From Prunella strophiata (Eukaryota; Chordata; Aves; Passeriformes; Prunellidae): a stretch of DNA of 64,000 nucleotides. Position numbers and translations under genes: made by a program. The notes beneath the pieces were generated by a model. That model saw only the letters and a list, made by a program, of their open reading frames with translations, did no database searches and was not told the DNA's origin. Numbering within the stretch: the first letter of the stretch is position 1; the number at the start of each line of letters is the position of its first letter. The DNA lies in NCBI GenBank assembly GCA_036583965.1, contig JAZBQD010000014.1, positions 70,570,790 to 70,634,789 of the forward strand, read 5' to 3'. Shown one piece after another: positions 34,521 through 47,985 of this stretch.

Positions 34521-37299
34521 AACCATGGATGACCCCCAAACATGGGACTGCAACCCCAGTGGTGCCCTCTGGAAAATGGAACCGGACCTCTACCTGCTAG
34601 TGTGTCTCTGGCTGCCAGCTGCCCTGCGTGGCAGTGAGGGGTGGACAAGCGACATGTACCCTGTCACCCTGCCCGTGGCTGACCACCCACGAGAGCCTCA
34701 GGGAGCTGTGGCTGTGCTAGCTGACACGCAGCTCCCGAGGGCCCAGGATCTGCTCAGCGCAAAAACACAGGAAAGAGTTTGTGGATGGATCCCACCACAG
34801 GTGGAAGTTCAGAATGGAAGTGTCGGCATATTCCACACAGAGAAAGCCGTGGGTTGTCACTCAGTAAGGTGGGAGCACAGGGACACCGGGGATCTGTTCC
34901 AGACAGGGAGATGCTCCAGCAGGAATTTTTTTGGCCAGATTTTTTGACCAGGACACACAGGCAGGGAAACAAAATATTGGCTTCTTCTGCGTTCCACTTC
35001 ACCAGTAAACAACAGGTTAATGCATGCGGGCAGAGCTCCTCCCTGCCTTCTCCTTCCTGGCACTGGAGGAAATCTGCCAGGAGCTTGAATTCTCCTGGAA
35101 TGGTTCCTGGAGTGCTGCAGAAGAACAGAAAAGCTAAAAAAAGAAAGACCTAAAGTCTCAGGTGAAAGTTATCCCCATTTCTACCCCCCCCCCAAGATTT
35201 TAACTCACTTCTCATGAGCTCGATGACACAAGAAAGGGGGCGGAATTCGGTGCCAACCACCTCTGGCATCACTGCAGTGTCAGGATCTTTTGAGGGAGAG
35301 GTTATCTTTGAGTCTCTTTGGAAATCTCTCTGCATCTTCAGAGGGAATTGAGATCTTCCCCAAACCCCGAGCTGGTGCCGGCCAGAATTCCTGGGGACAA
35401 TCCCACAACGAAATACCCAAGGAGCAGAAATGGCTGGATTCCATCCCATTGCTGCTCCTTTTGTTTGATACCAGGAGATCAACAACTTCCAAGGATCTGT
35501 ATCCCTAAACAGGCACAAGAAAACACCCAGGACCCCCTGCCCCCAAAGCAGGAGCTGCCCATGAGCTGGTTGCTCCTCTAGGATCACCCAACCCTCCGCT
35601 CCCTCAGAGGGAGGGGGAAGTTCACCCCCAGGAAGCACATCCAGAGATGGTCTGAGCGATGGAAAGCAGGAAGGAGGGAAAAACCTGGACACACCTTGCA
35701 CCCTCATGCTTGGCAGGACTGGGGCTCCGAGGGCGGTGAATGCAGAGCCTACGAGGAGTTTGGGAGCCACGTTTGGGAGGCAAAGCAGCGGGAAATCCTC
35801 CACGTTAAAGCAGTGCTCGCAGTGGGATCTGAAAGCAATCCTGCCAAACTCGTTCTTGTCAGCATCTTAATCCCTAGGGAGGGAAAAAGAGCAGGCGAAA
35901 AGAGGACACAAGCACCATCCATGGGGCAGGGTGGTGGGCTTTGAAAGGGGGGGAGCAACCATGCTGGCTTGAGTTTGACACAATTTTGGGGGTTGTGCGC
36001 CAAGGAAAAGGGAGGGAGTCTCAAGCTGGATTGGGGGAGGGAAGCAGAGGAACCTCTTCCTCTGAAAAAGAGGTCAGGATTTCTCCAGAGGGGTCATAGA
36101 GATTGTCTCAGTTGCTGCTATGGGCCTTGAGGGTGGGAAAAAAGGAACAGGGCAGGATCGGCCTTGTCCTTCCCTTGGATAAGAGACATTCCTGTAGTGA
36201 GCAGACAATGGGGTTTAGGAGGCTGTTTGAAAAATTCCAGGGCGTTTGTCTGTGGTTTTGAACAAAAAAAGGGGGAATAACCCACCCAACAAAATCAGTC
36301 CTTCCCTAAGGTGATCACCTGCACATTGGTTCAAATCAACCTGGTTGCTCTTTATATTGAAACCCCACCACCATTCCTTCATTCCCTGAGATGATTTGGG
36401 GAAGGGAAGGATTTGACTGGTGGAATTTCACTCTTGGGGGTGGGGGGGGGGAGCAGGTTTTCAACCTCCTCGCTCATGGAATAGTTCTGAGAGACACTTT
36501 GAAGTCAATCTCTGAGTCCCATTAAGAGAAAAATTCAGAAGCAAGAGCATTTTCAATTGGTGGTTTTTTTTGTTTTTTTTTTTTTTCCTAAATGTCACAT
36601 CAAAACATTTTATGGAACATTTATTGAACCCTTCTGAATTCCCAAGGTGCTTTGACAGATACAAAACTACAGATTCTCATGAATGAATCAGTTTTTTTGA
36701 CAACAACAAACAAAAAACATCCAAGAACACAACAATTTTCCTGGACTGGAGCGGTTTCCAAAGGCTGAGCCTGGGGATGGGAGCAGTTTAGGAAGAGGGT
36801 GTTGTGAATCAGGGGGATTCCCCAAAGAGAAGAACAAGGGTTGGTCACACAGAGGTTTTGGTGGCCAACACATACCCACAGCAAACACTGTCACCCCCCC
36901 ATCCTGCAGGTCTGGGCTCCCTCTTCCACGGAAATTTTCACTGGATTTCCCATCTGTTGATCAGAAACCACCACCTGCAAGAGTTGGGATAAGAGCCAGG
37001 GAAGGGAAAATGAATGGGCCACGAACATCAGGGGGTCACAGTGAGAGCTGTGGGTTTTGCCCTGATTGATCCCTCTCTTGGAGTTAAATCCTTCGAAAAA
37101 CCCAGCAGTCTGAGGAAACTCCCATGGAACCATTCCTGTGAGCTGGGTGGTAAGGTAGCTAGAAGCTGGCTCCTATGAGGATTCTTATCTGCAGGGGGCC
37201 CCCAGCCCTTGGTCTTCATCTTGCTTGGGGCAGGGAGCTCCAGCAGGAAATTCCTGCCAGCACAGGGAAGAGGATTTCATCCCTGCAAGTCCCCCTGAG

Positions 37300-37660
37300 C
37301 AGCTCCGAAGGGAGGACAGACTTAGGTTTGGATGGATAATAGGAAAGAATTCTTCCCGATGGAGAGGGAAACTTGCAAGATCATGGAGGACAGGACACAG
37401 GCAATGGCTTCCACTGCCAGAGGGCAGCATGGATGTGGATCTGGGAATTAGGAATCTGGCGGGAGGGAACTGCAAGGAAGCTGGGGCATGGCCTCTGGGA
37501 CCCTGAGCAGAACTGTCCAAAGCCAGCTGTGGGACTTGGGGCTTGGAACCAACTGGGGACAGGGGGGTGTCCCTGCCATGGCAGAGGGTTGGCACGGATG
37601 GATTTTGGAGTCCCCTTCTGGCCCAACCACCCAAACCATTCCAGATTCTGGGATACCCAT
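37300..37660 (+). mobile_element. CR1-like LINE, left-arm copy
   Basis: Mirror of 54525-54885. Contains ggaaagaattcttcccg near the start. Confidence 0.75.
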
Positions 37661-37974
37661 TGCTCCCCTGGACAACACCTCAGGAGCTCACCCACCTTTT
37701 GCTGCCCCTCTCTGAGGATTGTCCTTTGTTGGGCCCAAGGCATGAGCTGCAAAGCAGGGCTGGCCTGTTTGCGAGGCTGCTGCCTTTGAAGGAGAGATCC
37801 TGAACTGAATCCAGGCATCTTTGATGGTCCCATATCTGTGAGCCAACACTCATCCTGGGAATGAGAGATGGGGTGAATAAAGAGCAAGGGGGGCACTCTG
37901 AAAATGGCCATAAAAATGGCCATTTTGGCAGCAAAAATGTTGACATTGAGTTTCCAGTGCCCAGGAGCGTGTGG

Positions 37975-38115
37975 CTACCTGGGATCCTGGAGGGAAGTGT
38001 CCTAGGCCAGCTGGGACATGGGGCTTGGAGAACCCTGGACAGGGGAAGGTGTCCATGCCCATGAAAGATGGAATGAAATGGTCTTTCAGGTCCCTCCCAC
38101 CCAAACCATTCCATG
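37975..38115 (+). mobile_element. CR1-like LINE tail, left-arm copy
   Basis: Mirror of 54065-54245; ends in ggtccctcccacccaaacc. Confidence 0.7.
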
Positions 38116-38609
38116 GAATTAGGTCATCCCAGGAAGTCTCCTCACCGTGGTCAGGGGGAGTGCAGGAATGAGCCCAGATGGTGGTCCCACAACCCAGGAT
38201 CTAAAACTTGAAATTTGAGCAGGAGTGGCAAACCCATCCTGCCTGCCCATGAAAGAACTCCCGGTGCCCAAGCACTCTGGATGACTCGATCTGAGGGTTC
38301 GAGGCTCTCGTTGCCTCAGAGGTCCCCCAGAGCTGTACAAGCTCTTCATCCACGAGCTGGAATCCAGGAGTGGCGGAGGAGGACGGTCAGACCCCAACCT
38401 TGCGTGTCCCCATACAGAGCCAGGCCCAGCGGACTCCTGCTGTCCCCATCTCTGTGCTCTGGAAGACCTGGCCACGGATGCCGATGAAATCCCGGAGCAG
38501 CCGCGAGCTCTCCTTCCCCTTCGACGGCCCCACCAGGAAAACAGAACCTCGGGCCACCATTGGCTGGCATGCAGCCTGGGGGAAACGGGGACAGCGGAGG
38601 TTGTTTTTT

Positions 38610-39238
38610 TGTCACCCTGATTTTTCACGTTATCTAAAGCTTCTGATTGTTTACATTCTGTGCAGAACTTGCTCACACACTTTTTGAAAATAAAACTATT
38701 GTTTTGTTGTTCTTCCTTTATGAGGGCAAGAGCACTTGATGGACTGTTGGGTGGCAGTGGCATTGAGGAGGTGGCACTGTCACCCTCCAATGACACTGGG
38801 AGTTCGAACACTATAAAGGGGACTCAGATTTCAAAACCAAACAAAAAAAAAAAAAAACTTCCTCTTTTTGCATCACTTTGCAAAAGAGCTGATGGTCATG
38901 TCGTGTCGGTTGTTGCTCTACAAACAAAGGATCATGCAGAGGCACAAAACACGACGCGGACAGCAGCTCGTGGCAAGTGTGAGAGAGTAAAAAACGAGAG
39001 AAAATTTATGACTTTCTGGAAATCCATTTATAGTTTTCTGAAATCCCAGGTCATTGGAGGGTGACAGTGCCACATCCCTCAATGCCACTGGACAACCCAA
39101 AAACAGTCCATCACAGTTTGCTTCTCCTCCATAGAGAAGAACAAAACAATCAGTTTTACAGAATGTGGGAGGAAAGTTCTGCACAAGATGTAAACATAAG
39201 AGGCTTTAGAGAAACTTGAAGAAAAATCAGGAGGCTCA
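38610..39238. mobile_element. Inverted LTR pair, left-arm copy
   Basis: Mirror of 53006-53606 with many one-base differences. Confidence 0.75.
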
Positions 39239-39439
39239 AGGAGGCTCATACCACGCCACAGAATGAGGGGAACCCCACCCCAGAGCCACCGGAAATTCCA
39301 GCGATACCAAGGAAGGAGATTTGGAGATTCGCATGTTTAGGTGCTTCCAGAAGTGTTGTTGTTCTCCTAATTTCCTACTAATCCTCATTTGGATGTCTGA
39401 CCAGAGAAGTTTCCCATCCAGAAGATGCCCCATCGGGAG

Positions 39440-39555
39440 TGTCAAGGCCCAGGATGACCTGGGATGGTGGGATGGGAGGTACCTGGTCCATGGCAGGTTG
39501 GACTAAATCACCTTTAAAAGGCCCCTTCCATCTCCAACTATCCCATGATTTTCAT
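39440..39555 (+). mobile_element. CR1-like LINE tail, left-arm copy
   Basis: Reads tggactaaatcacctttaaa, then ccccttccatctccaac; mirrored at about 52690-52800. Confidence 0.65.
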
Positions 39556-42500
39556 CCCAAACCCCAATCCCAGCCCACACCAGCATCAGGTGTGTAGGGA
39601 CACTCTAGAAGGCAAGGGAATTTCCCGAGGTTTGGAGATCCCAGTCCTGGGGATTCCCCATTCCCAGAGCCAACACCAGACCCCTGAGCCACCACAACTG
39701 AAATTTCGGAATGTGGGCACTCGGCCATCCCCCATCAACCACCTGGGATTCTACCAGGGACACATTGGAGATTGTGGGACACCCAAACCCCTGGGCATGA
39801 GCAGAGTTTTGTGCACACCTGATCAACATCTGAGGCGTTTTTTCCAAAGCTGTCCCACAACAGCTCTGATGGCAGGGAAGGGACAGGAGTTACAGGGAAA
39901 ATTTCCTTAAACAACAGCAAGGCATTTTTCCCTTCCCGGTGTTCCCTTCCCAAATGAATTCCAAATTTTTTAGGCATTCCATAATCAATTAATGGACAGG
40001 AATCTGATGACTTTTAGGATTGATTAAACTCATGGAGGACTCTGCAAGGATATGGAAATTTGTATTTTCCTTGGAATTTCTCTCCCTTGCAGCATTCCAG
40101 ACCCTGCTGGAGGAGGGGGTTGGATCTTCCTCACTGGGATTGGGCTCACCCTTGTCCATTTTTTTTTTTTTTTTCCATTTTGCGTAATTTTGGATTTTAC
40201 CCAGCCTTAACTTCCACCTGCAGCTCTGGAGCCCCAGCTTGCTCCAGCCAGGCTGGAGAATCTGCCCTGGTTTCCAGGGAGAGGAGCTGGGGTGTTTTCC
40301 CACGATTCTGCTGCAGATGGAAAACCCATTCTAACCTAACCTCTTCAATTCCCATAGATTTTTATCCCATTCCTACCACAGGATCCCCAAAGGGTTTGGA
40401 AATATTTGGGTTTTGTGCTGTCTTTCATTGCTGTGTCCCTGATCAATCCTCTGTGGCCACCAGCAGGAGAAGGGATCATTTTTCCAGCTGTGGATGGATG
40501 TTATCCCAGGATTTTGGGGTTTTCATCCTTCCTTTTGCCTCCTGACACTGAGTTCTTCCCAACATAACTCTGTTTGCTGCAGGGAAAATAGGGATTGGCC
40601 CTTTTTGGGTTAATGCTGGAATATAAAGCACTTTTCCTTGAGGAAAAATAGGAGACAATCATTTCAATTTCCCTTCCCAGAGAACTCCCTGTCCGGGGTG
40701 TTTGGGAGCAGCTCAGCTGCTCATGGATCACCACGAGCTCCTTCCCAGCTGCTGCTTCTATTTTGAGTCTGTTCCTTTTCCTCAGCTTTGGGGTTTTGGT
40801 GTCCCTGTTCCCCCAGAAAGATGGAGGGAAGCAATCCTCAGTCCTGATCTCTATCCTTGGGAATCCCTCAGCAGCTTCCCAGGGCATCCACAACCCTGTA
40901 TTCCCCACAAGAAATTCCCAATAAAATCCAGAACTTGCCCCACCTCTTAGAGCTAATCCAGGAAGTGCAGATTTTCCCTCCTTTTTTGGCCCTGATTTGG
41001 AGAACATCCTCAAAATCAGTATCAGAGGGTCTCTGCTGCCCCCATCCACATCCCAAATTCCCAGAGAGCTTCCTCCATCCATCCTGATTTTTCAGAGTCT
41101 TCCTCACCCCACCCTCATTGCATCCAGGGATAATGAGGAGGAAAACAACAAATATGGGATTCCAAAGGGTGGGATGGTGCCCTTCTCCCTACAACATGAC
41201 AATCCCAGCTCATTCTGGGGGCTTTTCCTTTTTTCTTTTTTTGCGGGGGGCAAAAAATTCCCAAAACCTCTGCATTCCTGCTTGGATCAGGCACCTGGAG
41301 CTGTCATAGGAAATGTGGGATGTTAAGATATTTGGATTGGTACCTTCTGGAGGAAATCCCACTCTGGACAGCTCTATTAATCACAGGGGGATAGGATTGG
41401 AGTTGGAATTTTCCATGCACCTCCAGAATGATCCTTTCCATCCATCACACAGCTTTGCCACAGACATCTCCAAACATTGATTTATTGCCCTGCTCCCAGC
41501 CCGGAATTAAACAGCATTAGAGTTTCCTTGGTTAATTGAGGGACAGCAGCTTAAATCAAGTTATTTCCGAGCTGATGCTGAAGATTCCGTTAACTCCTTG
41601 TTGAATTTAATGGATTTAGATGGATCTGCACCTCCAAAACCTGGGGGTTGTTGGAAAAAGGAAGACCCCACCCAGCCTGGGACAATCTTGGGAGCTCTGG
41701 ATTTGCTCTGGAGGATGATTCCAAGGACTTCCCCCTCCCAAGACCCCAAAATACACCCTGGGTCATCCACGAGCCTCTTCCCTGGAATTCTTTTTCCTCC
41801 TCCTTTTTGGATCCAGCCCCTCATCCCCCAAAGCTCTTTGTGGGCTTGCATGGAGCTGGGGAGGTGAATCCTTGTGCCATCCCAACTCCCTAAAAAGCAG
41901 GAGAAGGATTCAAGGTTTCCTTGAGGTTTTTCCTCTCTCATTTCCAGTGTGGTGGCTGGATCCAGGTGTTGGAATTCAGAGGAGGAAGCAGGATGGGGTT
42001 TGTTTTCCCTTTCTCCCTGCTTTCCTCTGGGGCAGGACACTGAGCAGAACCCTGATTTCCATAAATCCCAGAGCAGGAATTCAGGCCCTGAATTCCTTTG
42101 GAGGTGCTCTGTTATCCACATGATCCCAACCTAAGGGAATCCTGAGCAGGAATTAAAGGCACCACGGCGCCCACCCCCAACAGATCCATGTGTGGATCCA
42201 AGCCAGGAGCAGGAAAATCTGCTTGGAAAAGGGATTTTCACCCCCAAAATGTCCAGGTGCTGCACCTGTGGTGACCCAGCTGTCACTTGTCACTTACCTT
42301 CATGAACAGCCCCAGCTTGGAATGGGCCCCGTGGCCACCACCAGGACAAGGATCTGGGCACACAACATCTCCCTTGGGAAGCAGCTCCTGGGAATTCCTG
42401 GAAGTCAGCACAGAGCCTGGAGAGTTCCCTCATCTGCAGGAGGAAACAGGTTGGAGCTGGGGCCACCTGAGGGTGACACTCCCACCCATCCCTCAGTGCC

Positions 42501-43942
42501 AGGAAAAGCTTTTCTTCCCAGCTAAAAATGCTCCTGTCGGCTTGGAAAAATTGGGATTGAAATCCATAAATCCTTTAAAATCCTTCATTTCTTGCTAATG
42601 CTGAGAATTCAGCTTTGCCCCCCCTTTCCCAACATCCACCCAAGGCAATGAGGCCCAAATGGGAATATTGGTGGTGGGATAAAAGGAGGAGAAATTTCCC
42701 ACTTCAATTAATCCAGGAGAAAAGGCCAGGAAGATCAGGAATCAGCTGCATCCAACCCTGATCTCCAGGCTCCTAAATCCAGGATGAACTTCCTTGAGGA
42801 TCCAGCCCACCATGCCAGAGGAGTCTGGAATTTTGGTTGTTGCTGGTGGTTTAATGACTCCCCAGAATTGCTGCAGAATTCCCCCTCTGGAAAACAGGGA
42901 ATTCTCCCCGGGGAGCAGAGGTGGTGCTGCCAAAGGGAATTTATTCTTTTTTAATGGGCAATCAAAAATTCTTCTTCTGCTCTGAGCCTCACCTGTTCCC
43001 AGGGAAGCATGGACAACTTCCAAGGTGAAAATGAAGGATTCAGAGGAAAAAAAAAAAAATCTCAAAGGCTCCATCCAGATTCATTCTTTTCCAGGGAATT
43101 TTAATTCCACTTAAACACCAGGGATTAATGAGAATAAGGAGTTCCTGTGACAATGAATGTTCCAGGAGTTTGGGATGGAGAATTTCAGCTTGGAAGCATC
43201 CAGGGGAAAAGCAGGAAAACACCTGGTGAGTACTGGGAATGACATCCAGAGCCTCCTCTCTTTTTTCCTGCTCCATGGTGACTCCCCACAAATCAGATTT
43301 TCACATTAAAAACACCTTTTCAAGCTAAATTTAGAGGCTTTTCCAAGCAGAAAATTCCAGCTGGGTGTTTCTTGGGAAGATCATCTCTAGGCAGAACCTT
43401 CCTCCCTCTCCAAGAAGCACAATTTGAGGGAAAAAATGTTGGATTTGGTCATGCAGCTGCTGCAAACAGCAAGAGAGGGGTTTGGTGCCCACCCCTGAGC
43501 TCCAGTTCCTGCAAGAAATCCCAGGAGAGGAGTGAAGGCTTGGGGTGGGGAACTCCAAAGGGGAATTTTGTTGGGGATCACTGCTCATCAGATGGATTCA
43601 TGGAAAAAAAGAATAGGATATTTGCAGTTTTGTCACCCTGCTGCCACGTGGGGCATCCAGGGGTGGTGGTTGTTCATCTGTTGTTCCTTTAATAAAGGTG
43701 GAATGGGGTTATAACATTCTCAAAAAAGGGAGTATCTCCAGGGAAGCAGGATTCATGGCCAAGGAGAGGTGGGGATTTGTGGAAGATCGTTTGGATTTGA
43801 AGGAGGTGGGGGGTTAAAAAAAGGGGGAAAAGAAAGAAGGGGTTGGAAAGTGATGGATGAAGAGATTGACTTCCTGGCTGGCAGCCAGGGCTCGCCGCTC
43901 CGGTTCCTCCGCTGGAACTTTTCCAGGTTATTCACATTTCCA

Positions 43943-46900
43943 AGTGATCCCAAAAATCCAGTGATCCCAAAAATCCAGTGATCCCAAAAATCCAGTGATC
44001 CCAAAAATCCAGTGATCCCAAAAATCCAGTGATCCCAAAAATCCAGTGATCCCAAAAATCCAGTGATCCCAAAAATCCAGTGATCCCAAAAATCCAGTGA
44101 TCCCAAAAATCCAGTGATCCCAAAAATCCAGTGATCCCAAAAATCCAGTGATCCCAAAAATCCAGTGATCCCAAAAATCCAGTGATCCCAAAAATCCAGT
44201 GATCCCAAAAATCCAGTGATCCCAAAAATCCAGTGATCCCAAAAATCCAGTGATCCCAAAAATCCAGTGATCCCAAAAATCCAGTGATCCCAAAAATCCA
44301 GTGATCCCAAAAATCCAGTGATCCCAAAAATCCAGTGATCCCAAAAATCCAGTGATCCCAAAAATCCAGTGATCCCAAAAATCCAGTGATCCCAAAAATC
44401 CAGTGATCCCAAAAATCCAGTGATCCCAAAAATCCAGTGATCCCAAAAATCCAGTGATCCCAAAAATCCAGTGATCCCAAAAATCCAGTGATCCCAAAAA
44501 TCCAGTGATCCCAAAAATCCAGTGATCCCAAAAATCCAGTGATCCCAAAAATCCAGTGATCCCAAAAATCCAGTGATCCCAAAAATCCAGTGATCCCAAA
44601 AATCCAGTGATCCCAAAAATCCAGTGATCCCAAAAATCCAGTGATCCCAAAAATCCAGTGATCCCAAAAATCCAGTGATCCCAAAAATCCAGTGATCCCA
44701 AAAATCCAGTGATCCCAAAAATCCAGTGATCCCAAAAATCCAGTGATCCCAAAAATCCAGTGATCCCAAAAATCCAGTGATCCCAAAAATCCAGTGATCC
44801 CAAAAATCCAGTGATCCCAAAAATCCAGTGATCCCAAAAATCCAGTGATCCCAAAAATCCAGTGATCCCAAAAAGGACCAATGACACCCAAAAATCCAGT
44901 GATCCCAAAAATCCAGTGATCCCAAAAATCCAGTGATCCCAAAAATCCAGTGATCCCAAAAATCCAGTGATCCCAAAAATCCAGTGATCCCAAAAATCCA
45001 GTGATCCCAAAAATCCAGTGATCCCAAAAATCCAGTGATCCCAAAAATCCAGTGATCCCAAAAATCCAGTGATCCCAAAAATCCAGTGATCCCAAAAAGG
45101 ACCAATGACACCCAAAAATCCAGTGATCCCAAAAATCCAGTGATCCCAAAAATCCAGTGATCCCAAAAATCCAGTGATCCCAAAAATCCAGTGATCCCAA
45201 AAATCCAGTGATCCCAAAAATCCAGTGATCCCAAAAATCCAGTGATCCCAAAAATCCAGTGATCCCAAAAATCCAGTGATCCCAAAAATCCAGTGATCCC
45301 AAAAATCCAGTGATCCCAAAAATCCAGTGATCCCAAAAATCCAGTGATCCCAAAAATCCAGTGATCCCAAAAATCCAGTGATCCCAAAAATCCAGTGATC
45401 CCAAAAATCCAGTGATCCCAAAAATCCAGTGATCCCAAAAATCCAGTGATCCCAAAAATCCAGTGATCCCAAAAATCCAGTGATCCCAAAAATCCAGTGA
45501 TCCCAAAAAGGACCAATGACACCCAAAAATCCAGTGATCCCAAAAAGGACCAATGACACCCAGAAAGGACCAATGACACCCAAAAATCCAGTGATCCCAA
45601 AAAGGACCAATGACACCCAAAAATCCAGTGATCCCAAAAAGGACCAATGACACCCAAAAATCCAGTGATCCCAAAAAGGACCAATGACACCCAAAAATCC
45701 AGTGATCCCAAAAAGGACCAATGACACCCAAAAATCCAGTGATCCCAAAAATCCAGTGATCCCAAAAATCCAGTGATCCCAAAAATCCAGTGATCCCAAA
45801 AATCCAGTGATCCCAAAAATCCAGTGATCCCAAAAATCCAGTGATCCCAAAAATCCAGTGATCCCAAAAAGGACCAATGACACCCAAAAATCCAGTGATC
45901 CCAAAAATCCAGTGATCCCAAAAATCCAGTGATCCCAAAAATCCAGTGATCCCAAAAATCCAGTGATCCCAAAAAGGACCAATGACACCCAGAAAGGACC
46001 AATGACACCCAAAAATCCAGTGATCCCAAAAATCCAGTGATCCCAAAAAGGACCAATGACACCCAAAAATCCAGTGATCCCAAAAAGGACCAATGACACC
46101 CAAAAATCCAGTGATCCCAAAAATCCAGTGATCCCAAAAATCCAGTGATCCCAAAAAGGACCAATGACATCCAAAAATCCAGGGATCCTAAAAATCCAGT
46201 GATCCCAAAAATCCAGTGATCCCAAAAATCCAGTGATCCCAAAAAAGGACCAAATGACACCCAAAAATCCAGTGATCCCAAAAAGGACCAAATGACACCC
46301 AAAAATCCAGTGATCCCAAAAAGGGACCAAATGACACCCAAAAATCCAGTGATCCCAAAAAGGACCAAATGACACCCAAAACCCTAGGGATCCTAAAAGT
46401 CCAGTGATCCCAAAAATCCAGTGACACCCAAACCCCAGTGATCCCAAAAATCCAGTGATCCCAAAAAGGACCAAATGACACCCAGAAAGGACCAAATGAC
46501 ACCCAAAAATCCAGTGACACCCAAAATTCCAGTGACACCCAACAAGGACCAAATGACACCCAAAAACCCAGTGATCCCAAAAAGGACCAAATGACACCCA
46601 AAACCCTAGGGATCCTAAAAATCCAGTGACACCCAAAACCCCAGTCATCCCAAAAGTCCAGTGTTCCCAAAAAAAGGACCAAATGACACCCAAAAATCCA
46701 GTGACACCCAAAAAGGACCAAATGATGACCAAAAATCCAGTGATCCCAAAATTCCAGTGATCCAAAAGGACCAAATGACACCCAAAAACCCAGTGATCCC
46801 AAAAAGGACCAAATGACACCCAAAAATCCAGTGATCCAAAAGGACCAAATGACACCCAGAAAGGACCAAATGACACCCAAAACCCTAGGGATCCTAAAAA

Positions 46901-47285
46901 TCCAGTGATCCCAAAAATCCAGTGACACCCAAAACCCCAGTCATCCCAAAAGTCCAGTGTTCCCAAAAAAAGGACCAAATGACACCCAAAAATCCAGTGA
47001 TCCCAAAAAGGACCAAATGACACCCAAAAATCCAGTGATCCCAAAATTCCAGTGACACTCAACAAGGACCAAAAACCCAGTGATCCAAAAGGACCAAATG
47101 ACACCCAAAAATCCAGTGATCCCAAAAAGGACCAAATGACACCCAGAAAGGACCAAATGACATCCAAAAATCCAGGGATCCTAAAAATCCAGTGACACTC
47201 AACAAGGACCAAAAACCCAGTGATCCCAAAAACCCAATGACACCCAAAAATCCAGTGACACCCAAAAAGGACCAAATGCCACCCA
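43943..47285. repeat. 3.3-kb satellite-like array, 17-bp unit
   Basis: Unit atccagtgatcccaaaa. The part from 43943 to 44875 is about 55 seemingly perfect copies. Further right a second module (aaggaccaatgacaccca) alternates with it, and from about 46.2 kb the units diverge. Because 17 is not a multiple of 3, all three minus frames read the same 17-residue cycle (with SLDFWDHW), giving apparent ORFs up to 1365 codons. Not a gene. Confidence 0.97.
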
Positions 47286-47485
47286 AAAGAGCCAGGACGT
47301 GTCCCCATATCCCTGTGCCAACCCTCCAAACACAACCTCCAGCCTTTCCCAGGGATCCTTGGAGCTGAAGGAAAATTGGGAGGCCCCAACATTCCCTGTC
47401 CCTTTCCTGTGCCTGCTCCCAGGTGCAGTGACTGGACACAGGGAGCAATTCCTGCAAATTCCACCCAAACCACACAGGCCTCAAA
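47286..47485. other. Contig end, nothing recognised
   Basis: 200 bp of non-repetitive sequence between the array and the gap. No counterpart was seen in contig 4. Confidence 0.5.
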
Positions 47486-47985
47486 NNNNNNNNNNNNNNN
47501 NNNNNNNNNNNNNNNNNNNNNNNNNNNNNNNNNNNNNNNNNNNNNNNNNNNNNNNNNNNNNNNNNNNNNNNNNNNNNNNNNNNNNNNNNNNNNNNNNNNN
47601 NNNNNNNNNNNNNNNNNNNNNNNNNNNNNNNNNNNNNNNNNNNNNNNNNNNNNNNNNNNNNNNNNNNNNNNNNNNNNNNNNNNNNNNNNNNNNNNNNNNN
47701 NNNNNNNNNNNNNNNNNNNNNNNNNNNNNNNNNNNNNNNNNNNNNNNNNNNNNNNNNNNNNNNNNNNNNNNNNNNNNNNNNNNNNNNNNNNNNNNNNNNN
47801 NNNNNNNNNNNNNNNNNNNNNNNNNNNNNNNNNNNNNNNNNNNNNNNNNNNNNNNNNNNNNNNNNNNNNNNNNNNNNNNNNNNNNNNNNNNNNNNNNNNN
47901 NNNNNNNNNNNNNNNNNNNNNNNNNNNNNNNNNNNNNNNNNNNNNNNNNNNNNNNNNNNNNNNNNNNNNNNNNNNNNNNNNNNNN
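47486..47985. other. Assembly gap, 500 N
   Basis: Exactly 500 N, at the turning point between the two inverted arms. Confidence 0.99.

Larger units (their letters stand above)
34594..42368 (-). pseudogene. Inverted, frameshifted copy of collagen-VII-like exons 1-6
   Basis: Mirror images of the right-arm exons, with lengths compared to the intact ones: 42298-42368 (71 versus 70 bp; extra C in the signal exon), 38399-38575 (177 versus 175), 37696-37854 (159 versus 160), 36876-36974 (99 versus 94), 35695-35873 (179 versus 174) and 34594-34757 (164 versus 161). Every exon is out of frame, and the exon-6 acceptor AG is lost (GCG in place of GCAG). Introns show the same density of single-base changes, so the damage is more likely uncorrected read error than gene decay. 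A true pseudogene or sex-chromosome copy is the alternative. Confidence 0.8.
32346..43940 (-). repeat. Left arm of a large inverted duplication
   Basis: Reverse complement of 48331 to about 59720, including exons, CR1 pieces, the LTR pair and the 175-200 bp array. From about 39.5 to 43.9 kb the copies are nearly identical. From 32.3 to 39.3 kb the left copy carries many scattered one-base insertions, deletions and substitutions, in exons and introns alike. This looks like an unpolished duplicate contig rather than an old duplication. Confidence 0.93.

Noticed and set aside
34594..42368. A second, independent collagen-like gene on the minus strand
   Set aside because: All six exons are frameshifted and introns match the right copy; best read as a duplicate, error-rich contig.
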